This document shows, one piece after another, positions 25,650 to 38,184 of a stretch of 64,000 nt of DNA. The notes beneath the pieces are model-generated. The model saw only the letters and a list, made by a program, of their open reading frames with translations, was not told the DNA's origin and did not search any database. The position numbers and the translations under genes are program-made. This DNA comes from Allodiplogaster sudhausi (Eukaryota > Nematoda > Chromadorea > Rhabditida > Diplogasteridae): assembly GCA_945643635.1 (NCBI GenBank), contig CALZFC010000066.1, positions 947,501-1,011,500 on the forward strand, read 5' to 3'. The stretch's first letter is position 1, and the number at the start of each line of letters is the position of its first letter.

Positions 25650-28600
25650 GGAAAGTGAAAGCAAAGGGGAAAGAGAAATAAAAGAACAGGAGACGGAATT
25701 GGATGAAGAGCAAAATGAACGAGAGAAAGAAGGGCGAGAAGCGAAGCAAGCATCAATGAAACGCAAGGGCACGGAGCAAGGAAGATGCAAACGGGTGTAG
25801 TTGAGAAGTCGAGAAATCAACAACTTCTCTCGCCAAAACATCCTTAGCAGTAGAGTTCTAATTTGAAAAAAAAAATATGAATACAGTAAAGATCGCGTGC
25901 ATTCAAATGGAGAATAAAGTACATTGAAAGGAGTCAACTCATTTAACGTGAGGAAGCTGTGAAGTGAGCGGCTGCTTTCCGTTCACATTTTCTCACGTTG
26001 ACAGAGACTAGTGTTCCTTTTCCTACCACACTACGCCTCGCCATTCATGCCCGATAAGAAGGACGAAGCACTCGCAGTCTCTCTCTCTCTCTTTCACTCT
26101 CTCTCTCTCTCTTTCACTCTCTCTCTCTCTCTTTCTTTCACTCTCTCTCTTTCTTTCACTCTCTCTCTTTCACTCTCTCTCTCTCTCTCTTTCACTCTCT
26201 CTTTCTCTTCTCGCATTCTCTGCCAGTCTCTCCTTCAGTTTCCCCCTCCCTCGATCAGTCAATCATTCATTCCCATTCTGGCGCCGATGGCAAGCAATTG
26301 AACGGATAAGGAACGACTTGCAAGCTGAAGGACAGAGCTTCTTGCCTTTTACTTGGTGGAGTAAAAAAAACCCACAACATTAAAATGGATAAACAATAAC
26401 ACCAGGCATCTAATTATTCGGCAAATTACTCTCCCAACACTTTCACGCAGATGAAGATTGCTAATGAAGGAATGTTTAAAAAAGGAGTGAGGGTTAGAGG
26501 GAATGTCACAGTCATAGGAATAGATTGACAGATAAAAAGGATATATTATTTGCGCCTGAATTGCAGAAATCGGACGAAGCAGTGAGGAGGAACACACGAG
26601 TCGTCAAAGGGCGTCACTCTTTCTTCTCTCAGGCATTCTTAACTGCAGTGGCAGCTCATCAGCAGAGATTCGTTTACACTTTTTTTTTCTAAAGCGTGAA
26701 TCAACATGCTCCTGGTCTAACAAATGCATACCATTTAGCAGCTTCAGTTTCCCGTTCAGATAGCATAAACAATCAATGCAAACGAGTCGAACATCTTCAC
26801 TTTGCAAGCGCACAAATTTGCCTCCAGTCGCTGCCTAGTCAACCTTCTATTTCTTTACCACTCTCGCGTTCCCTCTCAGGCCGGGGCAGATAAACACTGC
26901 AACCCTCCCCCTCCCCTTTGGCTTTCTCCTTTCTCACTCAGTACTTCTAGCCTCTTCATAGAGAACATAGCATAACCAATAATATGCGGCCAACTCGGCG
27001 AAATGACATGGCAAAAGAGATTGAGAATCAGATTGAGAGGGTCCTGTTTCTCCACACCAGTCTAAGCTAAAACTGGCAAGGATAATTCAACCCTTTTGGA
27101 AGTGGGGAAAAAAAGCTTCATGTATAGCAAATAAAAAGCAGCGAGAACCGAAGACAGAGAAGCAGCATTCCTCTGCTGATGGAATGATTGACAACAACAA
27201 CAACAATCGAGGCCACAAAGACACAACTGCTCACTCTGCCATACACCCAGAGCTTCATTCTCTCGCTGTCTCTGCTTCCTCGCTCTCTCGCTGCCTCGTG
27301 TTCAAGTTTCTCCTCCGTCTCTCGCTCGCTCTCAAACACTCAAGCACGCTCTACCTTTCGGATTTTAAGCATCAAGATTCCCAGTGATAAATCATTCCCT
27401 TTAATATCACCATGACATGCAAAAATTATCGCTAACAGTGAATTGTTTTAGAAAATACTCAGCAGATATTCGCCCACTTTAAATTCAATTTCATTGAAAG
27501 GATTCAAGAGAAAATAAAGGGGTAAAATGCTAAATGACCTAGAAATGAATATTTCTCTGCCATCCTAATGCCGCTCTGCAAGCTGAGAAATGTGGATACG
27601 GTGCAATTAAAGAAGGCGCTCATCGCATTGAAACCATCTTTCTTCTTTTTTTCCCATGAGCAATGACTTTTCTATCTTTTTCCTTTCACTCGCTGTCCTC
27701 AGCTGCAACTTCTCTTTCTGGCAAAGAGGGAGAGGGAAAGCGATCAAAAGAAAAAGCTGCCTGGCAGAGAGGTCTCATCGAAAGTAGGCAGACAATCAGA
27801 TGAAAAAAGTGACAGACAGCAGCAAAAGGAACGCAGAATTGGATGGCAGTGAAAGACTGGCCCGCTGCTTACAATTCACGCACTCGGCGGTAACAAACAG
27901 GCCACATACGAAGCAGCTCAAAGAACTCGGAATTTTAAGTTCTCAAAAGTTAGCCCATTCTTTTTTACTTTTTTTGAGCGCATGAAGAAGAAAATAGCTC
28001 AACGCCCTGAAGGACTGGACATTAGATGCTAATTTAGATATCCAAGCAACGAGGGAAAAAAGAAATATATCAAAGCAGTAGAGAAACTGAAGAGGCTGTG
28101 AACTGCGGAAAAAAATGAAAGTGAGAAAAAGAGTGGGGAACATGAGAGGCCAATGGGGCCATTAGAGGGTGGGAGAGTGCTGTCTGGAGCAAGTGAAGGT
28201 GTCGAGGATGAGTGATCAAAGAGGCCACCGAAATATCGAAAGGTCCGAGGTGCATGGAACGTGAAAACAAGACAGTGTCTACCTGTCTGCGTCTCTGGCT
28301 TAAGCGTGCTCTCTGCTGATCGTGTGAATGCGACATGTGAACACAATAAAGTAGGAGAGTGCCAAAAAACATTCGGTTCCAAAGATTCTCCACTCTTCTT
28401 TCTCGCGAGCCACAAATAGTGAGTCTCCACGCCACTTTCAGCCGCGCAGTGAAAACAGAACAAGAACAATCCACGTGAGGGAACCCTTCGATGTTATCAC
28501 ATTAACAGCACATGGAGTGACCCTCCACAACCAACACCAAAGTTAGCCAGCACCGACTATACAACCACTCGCATACTCATTCACGTTAACGATTCGGTTG

Positions 28601-28948
28601 TTTTGTTCATCGCTAGGTCACATTTCATATCATGGCTACGATAGAGGTTATAATGCTGGCTATAAATGAATGACACATGAAAGACATGAATATTTGTAGA
28701 AGTACTGTCCTTTATCACATAAGAACCAGAGAGGGCAGATTGATGAAATAGAGAACTAATCTTCGTGGATAAATGTTCATATTCACTACTATATAATAAT
28801 TATATGGTCTCTTTATTAATTGTGAGTAAACAAACCCGGGAATTCCTAATCTGATTGGGGAAGAAGAAAGAGACAGACCAGAGATGATGATGGAAGTCGG
28901 CTCGTGCTGCTCGACAGCTTCAAATCGCAACCGCTCGAGGTGTGCCAT
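20450..28948 (-). CDS. otud7: OTUD7/Cezanne-type OTU deubiquitinase with A20 zinc finger
   Basis: Cezanne-family OTU enzymes cut ubiquitin chains, in vertebrates preferably Lys11-linked, and damp NF-kB signalling. From the 5' end: a probable first exon [19 protein letters not shown] (28948-about 28877), joined in matching phase to [19 protein letters not shown] (about 24016), then [25 protein letters not shown] (about 23730). GHLNWW, the catalytic Cys loop [14 protein letters not shown] and [20 protein letters not shown] follow (23600-23365). Next come [15 protein letters not shown] (about 23150), [27 protein letters not shown]...FGGVYLP (22980-22800), catalytic His in [10 protein letters not shown] (about 22720), [13 protein letters not shown] and [16 protein letters not shown]. 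An A20 zinc finger is split by an intron: CINRHC (about 21490-21470), then FFCSPC (about 21155), giving CX4CX11CX2C. A Ser-rich tail ends at 20450. The OTU core is close to full length. The first intron of about 4.8 kb is purine-rich on the plus strand. Confidence 0.9.
21205..21317 (-). repeat. (CT)n tract on the coding strand, inside the A20 finger intron
   Basis: About 110 bp of GA repeat on the plus strand (CT on the coding strand), with GATA interruptions. It lies in the OTUD7 intron that separates the two cysteine pairs of the A20 finger. Confidence 0.85.
24180..28870 (-). other. large putative first intron of OTUD7
   Basis: No exon could be recognised in this 4.7 kb. It holds GA-rich tracts (24190-24265, 24429-24505, 25595-25645), a CT-rich patch of the opposite sense (26078-26205) and many short frames without domain content. 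Its status as an intron rests on phase agreement between the exon at 28948 and the one near 24016, both splitting a codon after its first base. Confidence 0.5.
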
Positions 28949-30665
28949 CCTTTTTCTGATTACTGGCCACTCAGCATTGAATTACCTGTAAGAACACAAA
29001 AAAGTTTCTCTGAGTTGAAAGAGTGAGAAAGGGACGCGTTTCAGGGAAGCCAAACCACCAACAGATGGAAACTATCAGTGTGCATCAGAAGAAGAGAACA
29101 TTCCGGTTCGACGAGCACAAGAGAGAAAAGCAGTTGGGACTAAGCAAACCATCACTGCTCTGCATTATGTCAAAACAGATGCGGATCGGTTGATATCAAA
29201 GCGCGGTGCCAAAGATGAAGGGGAGATAAAAAGAGAGAAAAAGAAGAAGATAAAGACAGAGAGACTAAATGGAAGAGTGATGGTGAAAAGGCAAGAGAAC
29301 AATACCATCAAAGTAACTACGATACTGCAGACTGTGCGATGAAGGAAAGAGAATGATAAATGAGGAGGTACAAACGAAGTGATTAAGAGAATCAGAGGCG
29401 GAAACGGTGGAAGTGAAAAGGTGCAGCCAGCGAATGGCGAGAATGACACTTCTGCAGAGTGAAGAGAAATACTTCACACATCAACTAGAAAAAAAGTAGC
29501 CAGTGGAATGTGAAGTTAAGTGCAAAGGGGAAGAAAGAAAGAGAAGATGCTAGCGATGTTGTGGGGAAGTGTCGCTGCTTTACAACAGAGGAGCAACAAC
29601 AATATCAGAGCTGTCTGCTTGGTGCACAGAAACAAGGACGCGGAAGATGATACTGCTGATAAACAAGCAGGAGAGAAGCATCGCACACTTCACAATGTGA
29701 CTCAGCTACTCTGCTACGACAGCACAACAGATGGTGTAAATCAGCATGACTCATCTATCACACACTCTCAATTTCACAATAAATCTATAAATAGGTAGGC
29801 TCCATTTATATACTGAAAATTTGAGTTGGCTCTCTGGGAGCATATTGCAACTCTTCGTGAAAAAAAACTACTGGTACAATTGAGCAGTGTTGCAGTCGGA
29901 AGAAAAGCCGAATAAGCCTATGGGCAAGCACCTGGACAATATGACAAGTTCAGCAAAAAATATACTGACCAATTTCAATAGAGTTAACATAAACATAAGG
30001 ACAAATAATTATCGCCTTTCATTTCCTCAAGAGATGATAACGCATGACACGTGGAGGCTACAAGTGGAAAAAGGGAAAGAATGCAGAGAGGAGAGCAGGA
30101 TGAAGAAGTAGCGAGGCCAGTCTATTTGCAGAGTGACCAGCCAAGCTGGCCACTGAGCACCCACCACAGCATTCTACTCAGCACTACCCAGATGCAGTAA
30201 CCAATCAACGCAAGCAATTATCGCATTTAGATATGAGAATAGAAGTGACGTGTCGCACAGGGAAATATCCCGTTGAAATGGTCGCGACTGGAGAGAATGC
30301 GATGCGTACACCACAGCCGCAGAAAATAAAAACCTCATCAGCAAGGCGACGGGTTACAACTAGGCAAAGGCAATAAATAGCTCATGGCAATCTGCCAAAC
30401 AAAAGACAACAACATCAGAGAAATATTATGGAAAACAAGAGATGAAGAAATATACACAGTTTACATTCCTGCAAAAGGGCATTCCTTTTGAGAGCTTCAA
30501 TAATTTAAATTATCTAATTTAAGGTAGCAAGTTGTGGCTTTTCTTTTTTCGAAACCGTCAGTGCTAGTTTTACTTATACAAGTCTAAGAGTCTGTACTCA
30601 GTAACTTTTTTATTTGTAACTGTTCTTTGCTGCTTCCGTTGTCTATCTTATGAGTGAATGCTAAA
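28949..30665. other. head-to-head spacer between OTUD7 and SON
   Basis: The two genes are transcribed away from this 1.7 kb spacer, so both promoters probably lie in it. I see no TATA box I would trust and no gene. Composition is mixed, without the long CT repeats seen elsewhere. A short plus-strand frame at 29520-29798 has no family resemblance. Confidence 0.5.
30650..30664 (+). promoter_or_regulatory. five-codon upstream ORF before SON
   Basis: ATG at 30650 opens a minimal frame, MSEC then TAA at 30662-30664, ending one base before the SON start codon at 30666. A second out-of-frame ATG lies at 30658. Such a leader could lower SON translation or feed reinitiation; that effect is inferred. 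Confidence 0.4.
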
Positions 30666-33600
30666 ATGGGGTCGGTTGGTGACGGTGAAAAGGGGTTCGA
30701 CTGTAACGGTGGAGAGGCGGAAGAAGCTTCGGCCTGCGCAGAAAAGGGAAGTAGCCTTGAAGACCAGGCAGGAACTACTGCCAAGCGGACCAGCGACGTT
30801 CTCATCGACGATCTCATTAATCATCTTCAGAGCACTGGACAGGTCATTCTTTCGTTTCATATCATGGGACACGTGTTGAGGTAAATGTGTTAGCCAGTCA
30901 CATTAGTCTCTGGGGTAGTGATAGTCGAAGAGTACCAACATTTTTATTGCATGAATGTATTTTGTCAGCTTTCCAAAGAATACTTGTGATAGAAAAGGCT
31001 ATATCTGTAGACCATCGACGTCGCCTCCGCAATCACGGAGACCAAGAAGCGACCGAGCGGGCGACGGGAGGAGAGGGGCAGAAGCCGCAGTGGCAGTCGC
31101 TCGCGTAACCATAAGAAAAGCAAGAAGGAGAAGAAGCACAAGAAGGACAAGAAGCACTCCCACCACAGGGACTCTCTCCGAAGTCGCAATGACTCGCACC
31201 GCTCGTCCAACCGGGGCCGTTCCACCTCCCATTCCGATTCCTCCTGCAGTTCCCGGTATGAAGAGCTTCAAAATCTGAATTTAGAGGGACATTGAACTGC
31301 TTCATTATTATTCTATATATATATATATTTTTTTTTTTGTAATTGTGAGTAACTGGTTGGAATGAGATGTTGCTTTTCAGAGACGTCAAAAGGCGGGATA
31401 AGGATAGCAAGAGTCACAAGGCGAAGCCGGATATTAAGATAAAGACGAAGAGTCTCGATTATCTTCCGCAGCGACATCTTCCAGAGCCGGTCTGTCGATC
31501 TGAAGAAGTTGGTTGTTTGTTATTTTGAATTTGTTTTCTCTTTTCAGCCTTCGGTAGCGAATGGCGGAGAATTGGATGAGGATGAGCTTCTGCCTGCTGG
31601 GGCAGACTACAAAACAGTCCTTCATGAAGCCATTACGTCGTCTTCTAAGTCTTCTGGCCCATCCTTGGGTTCGACTTCCTTTGGAAACAGTTGACTAGTG
31701 AAATTGAACGGGCTGTTTCAGGTATTCCCCTATTCCGGCGGAGGAAGTGCCTAAGATGCCATCTTTTCCCCTTTCCAAGAATGCGGCAGAGCCGAAAGAT
31801 CCTGTCAGCAATGGAAAGTCGTCAGAAATGCTGAAGAAGGCAGTTCATTGCAACATTCTTAACATTTTCACTCATAGATAATACTTTGCACTTTCAGATA
31901 ATTCAAGATAAGGGCGGTTCGTCATTGTTACCAAGAAAAGTTCAGCTCTCTGTTGAAACGAGGAAGCCAAATGGGGAGACGTCTCCTGCCGTTATTTCAA
32001 CGTAACCAATTTAGCATTAATTATGACTAACATAAGTATGAGACATTCCAAAGGGGGCGTTGATACCAGTGTGGTTTTAGAACGGAATCCTACGGCCCGG
32101 CCCCTCCACCAGCCAATCTCCCAGCCATTTCTTCTTCTCCAGATGTTAACGATGATGAACACGATCCCTTGATTAAGCCGACGCTAATCAAGACCGACAA
32201 AATTTCGATTGGTCAAATTAAGGTTATTTTGTTCCCGTGAGTAGCATATTTTTTTTGTTGTTGCGAAAACGTTATTATATTTAAAGCTGAAAGTGGATTC
32301 AACTGCTGTGGATGGCAAGAAAGCTGTGGATGCTCCAAAAGAAGAATCTCTAGCTTTGCCGACTAAGGAAACAATTGTAAACCAGGAAGTGAAGTCGAAG
32401 AAGGAAAGAGGAAAAGAGAACGATTCGAGTAGTAAGCAGAAGGCGGAGAAGAAGAGTGAAGACAAGAAGAAGAGCACTTCGGATAAACGTTAGCTTTATT
32501 CGTATTTAGAATAACTAACACTTTATTGCTGATAACTAATTGTGCTGTAAGTATCATGGAAATATTGCAGCCGAAAGGAAGCGAGAACGGTCTTCGAGTG
32601 CAGACAAGAAGAGGGAAGTGAAGAGAGTGAAGGAGGAGAAGAGAGGGAGGAGCAAGAGCAGAGAAAGAGATAAAGTGAGGAAGAAGTCCGACTCCAGGTC
32701 ACGAGACAGGGGCAGAAATGAACGCAATGATGGGAGGAGAGGTTTGTCAGAATCACTCTTTTGTTTTACGTCACATCTTTTTAATCGGCAATATTTATCC
32801 ATCTTAAGGCTATTATTTTACTTTTCAGATGAAAAAAGTCGCCGTGAGAGTGGCCGATCGTCAGTTATTTTTAATTTTTTTAAAACTCAACTACTTTGTC
32901 TTGTTTTTATGCAGAGTGTTTAAAATTGTATTCCAGAGAAGGGCGCCGTAGATCTCCTTCTCCTCTGCGTGGCAAGGACTTTAGATTCGGAAGGTTTGCT
33001 TTCCCGGGGCAGTCTCTTGTTCATACATGGTTTCTCACCAGAAGAAGCCGTTCTCCCCTACGCGGTGGTCGCTCTCGTAGCCCAGCCACGGGCCGCGCCA
33101 GGGGAGGAGGGGGCAGGGGCAGATCCCGCAGTCGATCGGGCGAGAAGATCGACAAGAAGAAGCTTCTTGAGATCGCCATGGCCAACACTCAAAAGGTCTC
33201 GTGCAAGCATTTCAAGTGTCCTGTAATCATCTCTCTTTTTCGTTGTGCAGGGTCAGGCCGAACAGTCTAAAACAACAGTGAATACAAAGATTCTCGAAAA
33301 GGCTGGCGGAAAATCGATAGGGGATATCGTCAGTGAGTAATGTTTTAGTGAGATTGGAAATGAGTGAATGTGTTACATCCCTCCTTTTGTAGATTACTGT
33401 CAACAGTTGTCAGCCACTGAAAGCGAGGAGCGTCAATTTGAGAATGCTGTTCCGAATAGAAGGGGAAGGGGAGGCAGTTCGGATGAGGAGGACTCTGGAG
33501 CTGCGTTCAAACCAACCAAGGAGATCACAATTAACATTGCGGTGTGGTTGCTTCTTCGGTTCTCTTAGCATACTTCGTGTTCACGGCAAATGAGTTCACT

Positions 33601-35826
33601 TCTTTCATTCTCTCCATTCCAGAATTCGCAGAAGTTGCCAACTCGTACTCCGCAGGAGCGCCTGATAGACGACGTGCCCATCCGCGTTGCTTTTCCAGTT
33701 TCATCCGGAGCAGTTCATCGTGAATCGGTATGTTTTCATTCTATTTGTTGTACATCAGTTCGGTTGACTTTTGGTAGTATTTGCTGTAGGAATGGAAGAA
33801 AGTGGATCCGGCAGCTGCGATGCCAACGGTGTGTGCGATTGAAGAGCAGAAGAAGCTGGTGGCCACGTCGAGTCTGGCCAAGCAGATGGCAGTGCAGGCC
33901 GGCAAGGCAGGCTCTCTTTCTCCTTCTCTCCTCCCTTCCCTTGATCTCTCTCTCTCTCTTTCTCCTTCTCTCCTCCGCTCCCTTGATCTCTCTCTCTCTC
34001 TCTTTCAGCCCGTGCCTCCTCCATCCTTCCCGATCCTCCCTCCACCGCCTCCTCCCCCCAACACGATCCGTGGAGATCTGATCCCTCCCCCGCCTCCTCC
34101 GCCCACCTTCTCGGCCATGTCCCTCGTGCCTCCTCCTCCTCAGCCTCCCATGATCATCACTCCTTCTGCTGACCAACTTCTCGCTGCCTCCAACCGATGC
34201 AACTATGAAGAGGTGTGACGCTGAACACAGCCAAGTTCATAGGGAGGAGAAGGGTAATTCGAGTAGTGCACATTCTTTTTGCCCTTCTTTATCGTCATGT
34301 TTTCAAACTTTTTTTTTCTTATTTTCATGCCTCAGGAGCGGAAATATCATGCTCTTCTAATAAGATGTATCTCGAAAAAAGAGCTCAGAAAGTGTTTGTG
34401 TTTAGTATCAGATTAATTTAATTTCATTCCGCGATTCTGATTCCATCAATCACAACAGTATATCTTTTTTTGCTGCCTTCAAAGCAGTTTTCTCATAATG
34501 AGTGGAATCGTGCGTATGTAGATTACTGTGATCATGTTTCCTGTTAAGGTGGTAGGAAGTCTGTTATTAAAAAGAAAAAGAGGATTATGTTTATGTGCTA
34601 TTTCTTGCACGGAAATATTTGGATGATTCATCGTACAGTTCGCTATGTTGTCATGTTCTCTGGACGACGATCGACCTTCGGGAATGTATAAAAGTGTTCG
34701 GCCTCACTTTGCTTGCTCCGCGCACGGTTTGCAGCCATCTGAGATACTAGAGTAGAAGAGTGCAAAAAGGTGAATTGGAGAGAAGCCTCGCTGCTGGGTT
34801 GGCTCACTCATCGGTGGTGCTTCTCTCCAGATGATCCATTCTCATGCCCTTGAGGCAGTCTGCTGCATCGCGCCGGAGGAAGCATGGTGAGGTCTCTCTC
34901 GTAGCTGCTCCCTCTCTTCCCCTTCTCCGTACTCGATTTGGTTATTTCGGTGCGCGGGTGCCGTGTCCTACTTTTCTTCCCTTCAGGAACTCGCTCGGAT
35001 GCCTCTGATGCTGGCTGAGCGTGTTCGTTGTGTTCGCGCAATCGAAGAGAATCCGAATGACTTCGAGGCCAGAAGGAGAATCAATGAATTGGATGAGAGA
35101 GTTAGCGTCTTTCTTTCTCTTTATCTATTTATCTCTCTTTCCCTCTTTCTTTTTTTCTTTTTTTTCACTTAGTCTGTCCTTGCTTCCCTATAGTAAGTGT
35201 TTGAGATGCGAAGTTACGGCCAAGGAGAGGAGTTGTCTGGCCGCTTCTCAACAAAGGCGCGTGTCTGTCTGCTCTCTGCTGATGAGCTGGAGCCCCGTGA
35301 TCCCCGTTTCCACGCCTGGGTCCGCAAGGTTCGGAGTTATAGCTCTTTCCCCTTCACCCGTCAGTTTGCCTTCGACTCAAGCCTTACTTAATGGGTCGCT
35401 CTGTAGTTGAGAAGCAGATCTTGTGTGCACTGTTCCGTCTGATTTAGTTTTAGTTTCAGCTCTACAGTACTCCTGGCAAGGAAGGAGTACTGTAGAGCAC
35501 TGTGCTCACAAGACTGCGTTTGATCTCTCTACAGAACGGCCCAGAATGAGCTGGAAGTCAGAAGGACTAGTGAACCGCGTGCTGGTGTTTGTACTTCTCG
35601 TCTTCATCTTCTCCCTCGCGGACAGCGGAAACCAGCCGGAGATTTGGTTTGCACTTTCTGACAGTGTCCAGGAATGGGGTCCAAGAATGGCCGGTTTCGT
35701 GCTTTCAGTTTGACTAAATCCCATTCTCTGGCCCTGTCAGTGGTGCAAGCTTTTTCGTTTAAGAGAGCGCGTTTTATCAAGCCAGAAGTGTATATCTCTC
35801 TCTCTTTCTCTCTCTCTCAATCTCTC

Positions 35827-35879
<53 letters not shown>

Positions 35880-37279
35880 CATTGCTTTCCGTCATTCCCA
35901 TTTAATTTCGTTTTTTTTTACTGTGCATGTTAATGAAGTATGTAACGATGTAACGAAAAATAGGTAACGATGAAGAAAGGCTCGTTATTCAGGATCACTT
36001 CAAGTCGACTGAACCTATCTTGACGGGCGTAGGAATGCGTCTAATGGAGAAGATGGGTTGGAAGCAAGGAGAAGGCCTCGGCCGAGATGGCCATGGAGAC
36101 ATTGAGCCACTCGCTCTCGATGTCAAGTACGATAGAAAAGGTAGTGAATCACTCCTTATACTCCTTCTTATTGTATTATTCCTATAATACTGAGAATGCG
36201 GATGACTTTCAGGCCTAGTAAGCGAATGGGATGTTCCCATCACGAAGAACAAGACAAAAGGAGCGAAGGCAAGGAAGAAAGCAGGAGAGCCCGTCGTGCG
36301 TGTTACAGCTGGCATTCTTCCAGGTCTAAACATCACAATGTTCTCCTTGAGTTCAGGGTTGATTCTTTAGAAAATGAAAACAATTTCAGAGAAGAATCCA
36401 ATTTCTGCGCTCATGGAGATAGCTCAGAAGAAGCATTGGCCCCTTCCGGAGTTCGACTTCAACTCTGGCGGATCAAATGATGCTCGCTTTTTTGTGTGCA
36501 CGGTACATTGACATCTTTTCTGTACTATTCACTTTTACGTCGTGTCTTTTATGGAACGTATTTGAAATCGACGATTTGAGGTGAAAGTGAACGGTGTTGT
36601 CTATTCGAGCATGCAGTGCAACGCAAAGAAATCTGCGAAGACACAAGTCGCACAGGTTGCTTTTTTTACTCCTCATTATGTGAAATACTAATCAATTATT
36701 TATTTTCTGTATCAACTCAATCAATGACATTTTGCTTGAGATTGTCCTTGACACCCTCGGCTACGGACAGACTCCGACGAAACCAATGGTCTTTGACCCA
36801 AACGCCGTTCTGCAATCGGGGTCGACAACTGCCTGCTCTTCTAGAAAAGGAGCACCTCCATCGCGAGTGCCTGCCCCTCCTCCCCCTCCTTCTCCGCAGA
36901 AGAAGGAGAGTGAAGCAGCGAAGAAGACTGGTGGACGTGCTGGTCTCTCTGCCAACGATTACTTCTACCCGACTGCCTTTGCCGATGATATCGGAGCCCC
37001 TTCTCAAGGGCCGCCCTTTGGTGCACACCATGGGATTATACATAGGCATCAGGTCAGTTGAGTTTTTTTTTCAAAAGAAGGTTCACTAGGTCAGCTGCTC
37101 GTACTGTGATTGAATGTTTGCAGACGAATGTGCCCCCGCAGCACCGCTTCGGCCTGGCACATCCATACAACTCCTCTGGCAATCGACATCCTCTCCCGCC
37201 CCATCCTGGCGTCCCCCTTCTCCCACCCAGACTACAGCGACAGTACTCGCCCCCTTATGAGCGGGGCAGATATTTCTAA
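30666..37279 (+). CDS. son: SON homologue: RS-rich splicing factor with G-patch and dsRNA-binding domain
   Basis: SON is a nuclear-speckle protein that helps spliceosomes process weak introns. The start ATG (30666) opens MGSVGDGEKGFDCNGGEAEE and the LIDDLINHLQSTG helix. Exon 31011-31255 is rich in RS and KK (GRSRSGSRSRNHKK). Further Lys/Arg/Ser exons run to about 33200 and end in the conserved EKIDKKKLLEIAMANTQK. KAGGKSIGDIVNYCQQL and FPVSSGAVHR follow, both with counterparts in vertebrate SON, and then a proline-rich exon (33900-34215). The conserved LLSADELEP...AWVRK segment lies at about 35270-35330. The G-patch (GVGMRLMEKMGWKQGEGLGRDGHG) lies at 36026-36100. NPISALMEIAQKKHWPLPEF and a double-stranded RNA-binding domain follow, and the C-terminal Pro/Gly-rich tail ends at TAA 37277-37279. 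Exons between 34215 and 35960 are only partly resolved. The vertebrate giant tandem-repeat region is absent. Confidence 0.93.
35460..35497. repeat. perfect 15-bp hairpin
   Basis: CTCTACAGTACTCCT (35460-35474) is exactly inverted at 35483-35497 across an 8-nt loop. It lies in an unresolved part of the SON gene, probably an intron. Confidence 0.8.
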
Positions 37280-38184
37280 GGCCCTTTGTGGTTTCTTCTG
37301 GACCACTGTTTTTGGACAGGAATTTGCTTGTCACATTGTTCTGATATTCAGTCTTGATTTTAACTACCATTAACTGGTTCTTTTGTATGATAACGTCTGT
37401 GATGAAGCGGCTGTGTTGCAAGGGTTCGTGTTTCCATGTGGTCGTGAAAAGATGAATGGCGCATTTTTTGTACTAGATGTTTAGAAATTGAATCTTTTTG
37501 CGCCTTGAAATCATGCCATGCCATGGAAACATGATCTCATGCCGTTTTTCTCGTGTGTTGTATAGGTATATAATAAAGGAATATCACGCTGTAATCCTCT
37601 AAATTGCTTCTTGTACTGAAGCAACTATCAGAAACGCTGCGAAAAATTTACAATGGGAAACTGACCTAATAAAAATTAATAAAAACTTTCAAATTTATAA
37701 TGGGAAACTGACTTAATAAAAACGTCGCCCTGGTAGACCGCATGCGCATTTGATCTATGGTGGGTTTTCCGTAGTTGTTTGGTGTTACTAAATTTTTCGC
37801 TTTGGTGCGTTTTAAAGATTGTTTGGTTCATTTGCAAATTTGTAACTAATTGAAATTGATCATGATGATTAACGTCTATTTATGCGGATTTGGAGCGTGC
37901 TTCTGCTTTCTGAACCCAGGTTATTGCAAAGTTCGCCTACCTTTACCGGGTAAATGGTTTTTGTTTAGCTGAAACGGTTTTTTTTTGGAATGAAGAGTGA
38001 AGAGACCTGGGCTGAAAAAAGAATGTTTGGGGTCTGAAGCGGGTCTTTCTTCTTCAAAGTGCCACAGTAATGGCGTGTAGATCATTTCTGCCTTACCAAT
38101 GAGCTCATTCTATCTGGTGTGAGAAGTGAGCAGGTGGAAGGGGGGACCGTGTCCCCTGAGAAGGCGCGGCGTACTCTGGGCGGT
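37280..38184. other. SON 3' UTR and intergenic spacer
   Basis: No gene is visible. The sequence is AT-rich, with a short direct repeat at about 37653-37723: GGGAAACTGACYTAATAAAAA occurs twice, about 50 bp apart. The last 100 bases may be the leader of the next gene. Confidence 0.5.
37572..37577 (+). other. AATAAA poly(A) signal, SON
   Basis: A canonical hexamer 293 nt downstream of the SON stop codon. Confidence 0.5.

Noticed and set aside
35546..35713. MSWKSEGLVNRVLVFVLLVF frame that looks like a signal peptide
   Set aside because: It lies within the SON gene between exons, has no continuation with domain content, and may be chance hydrophobicity.
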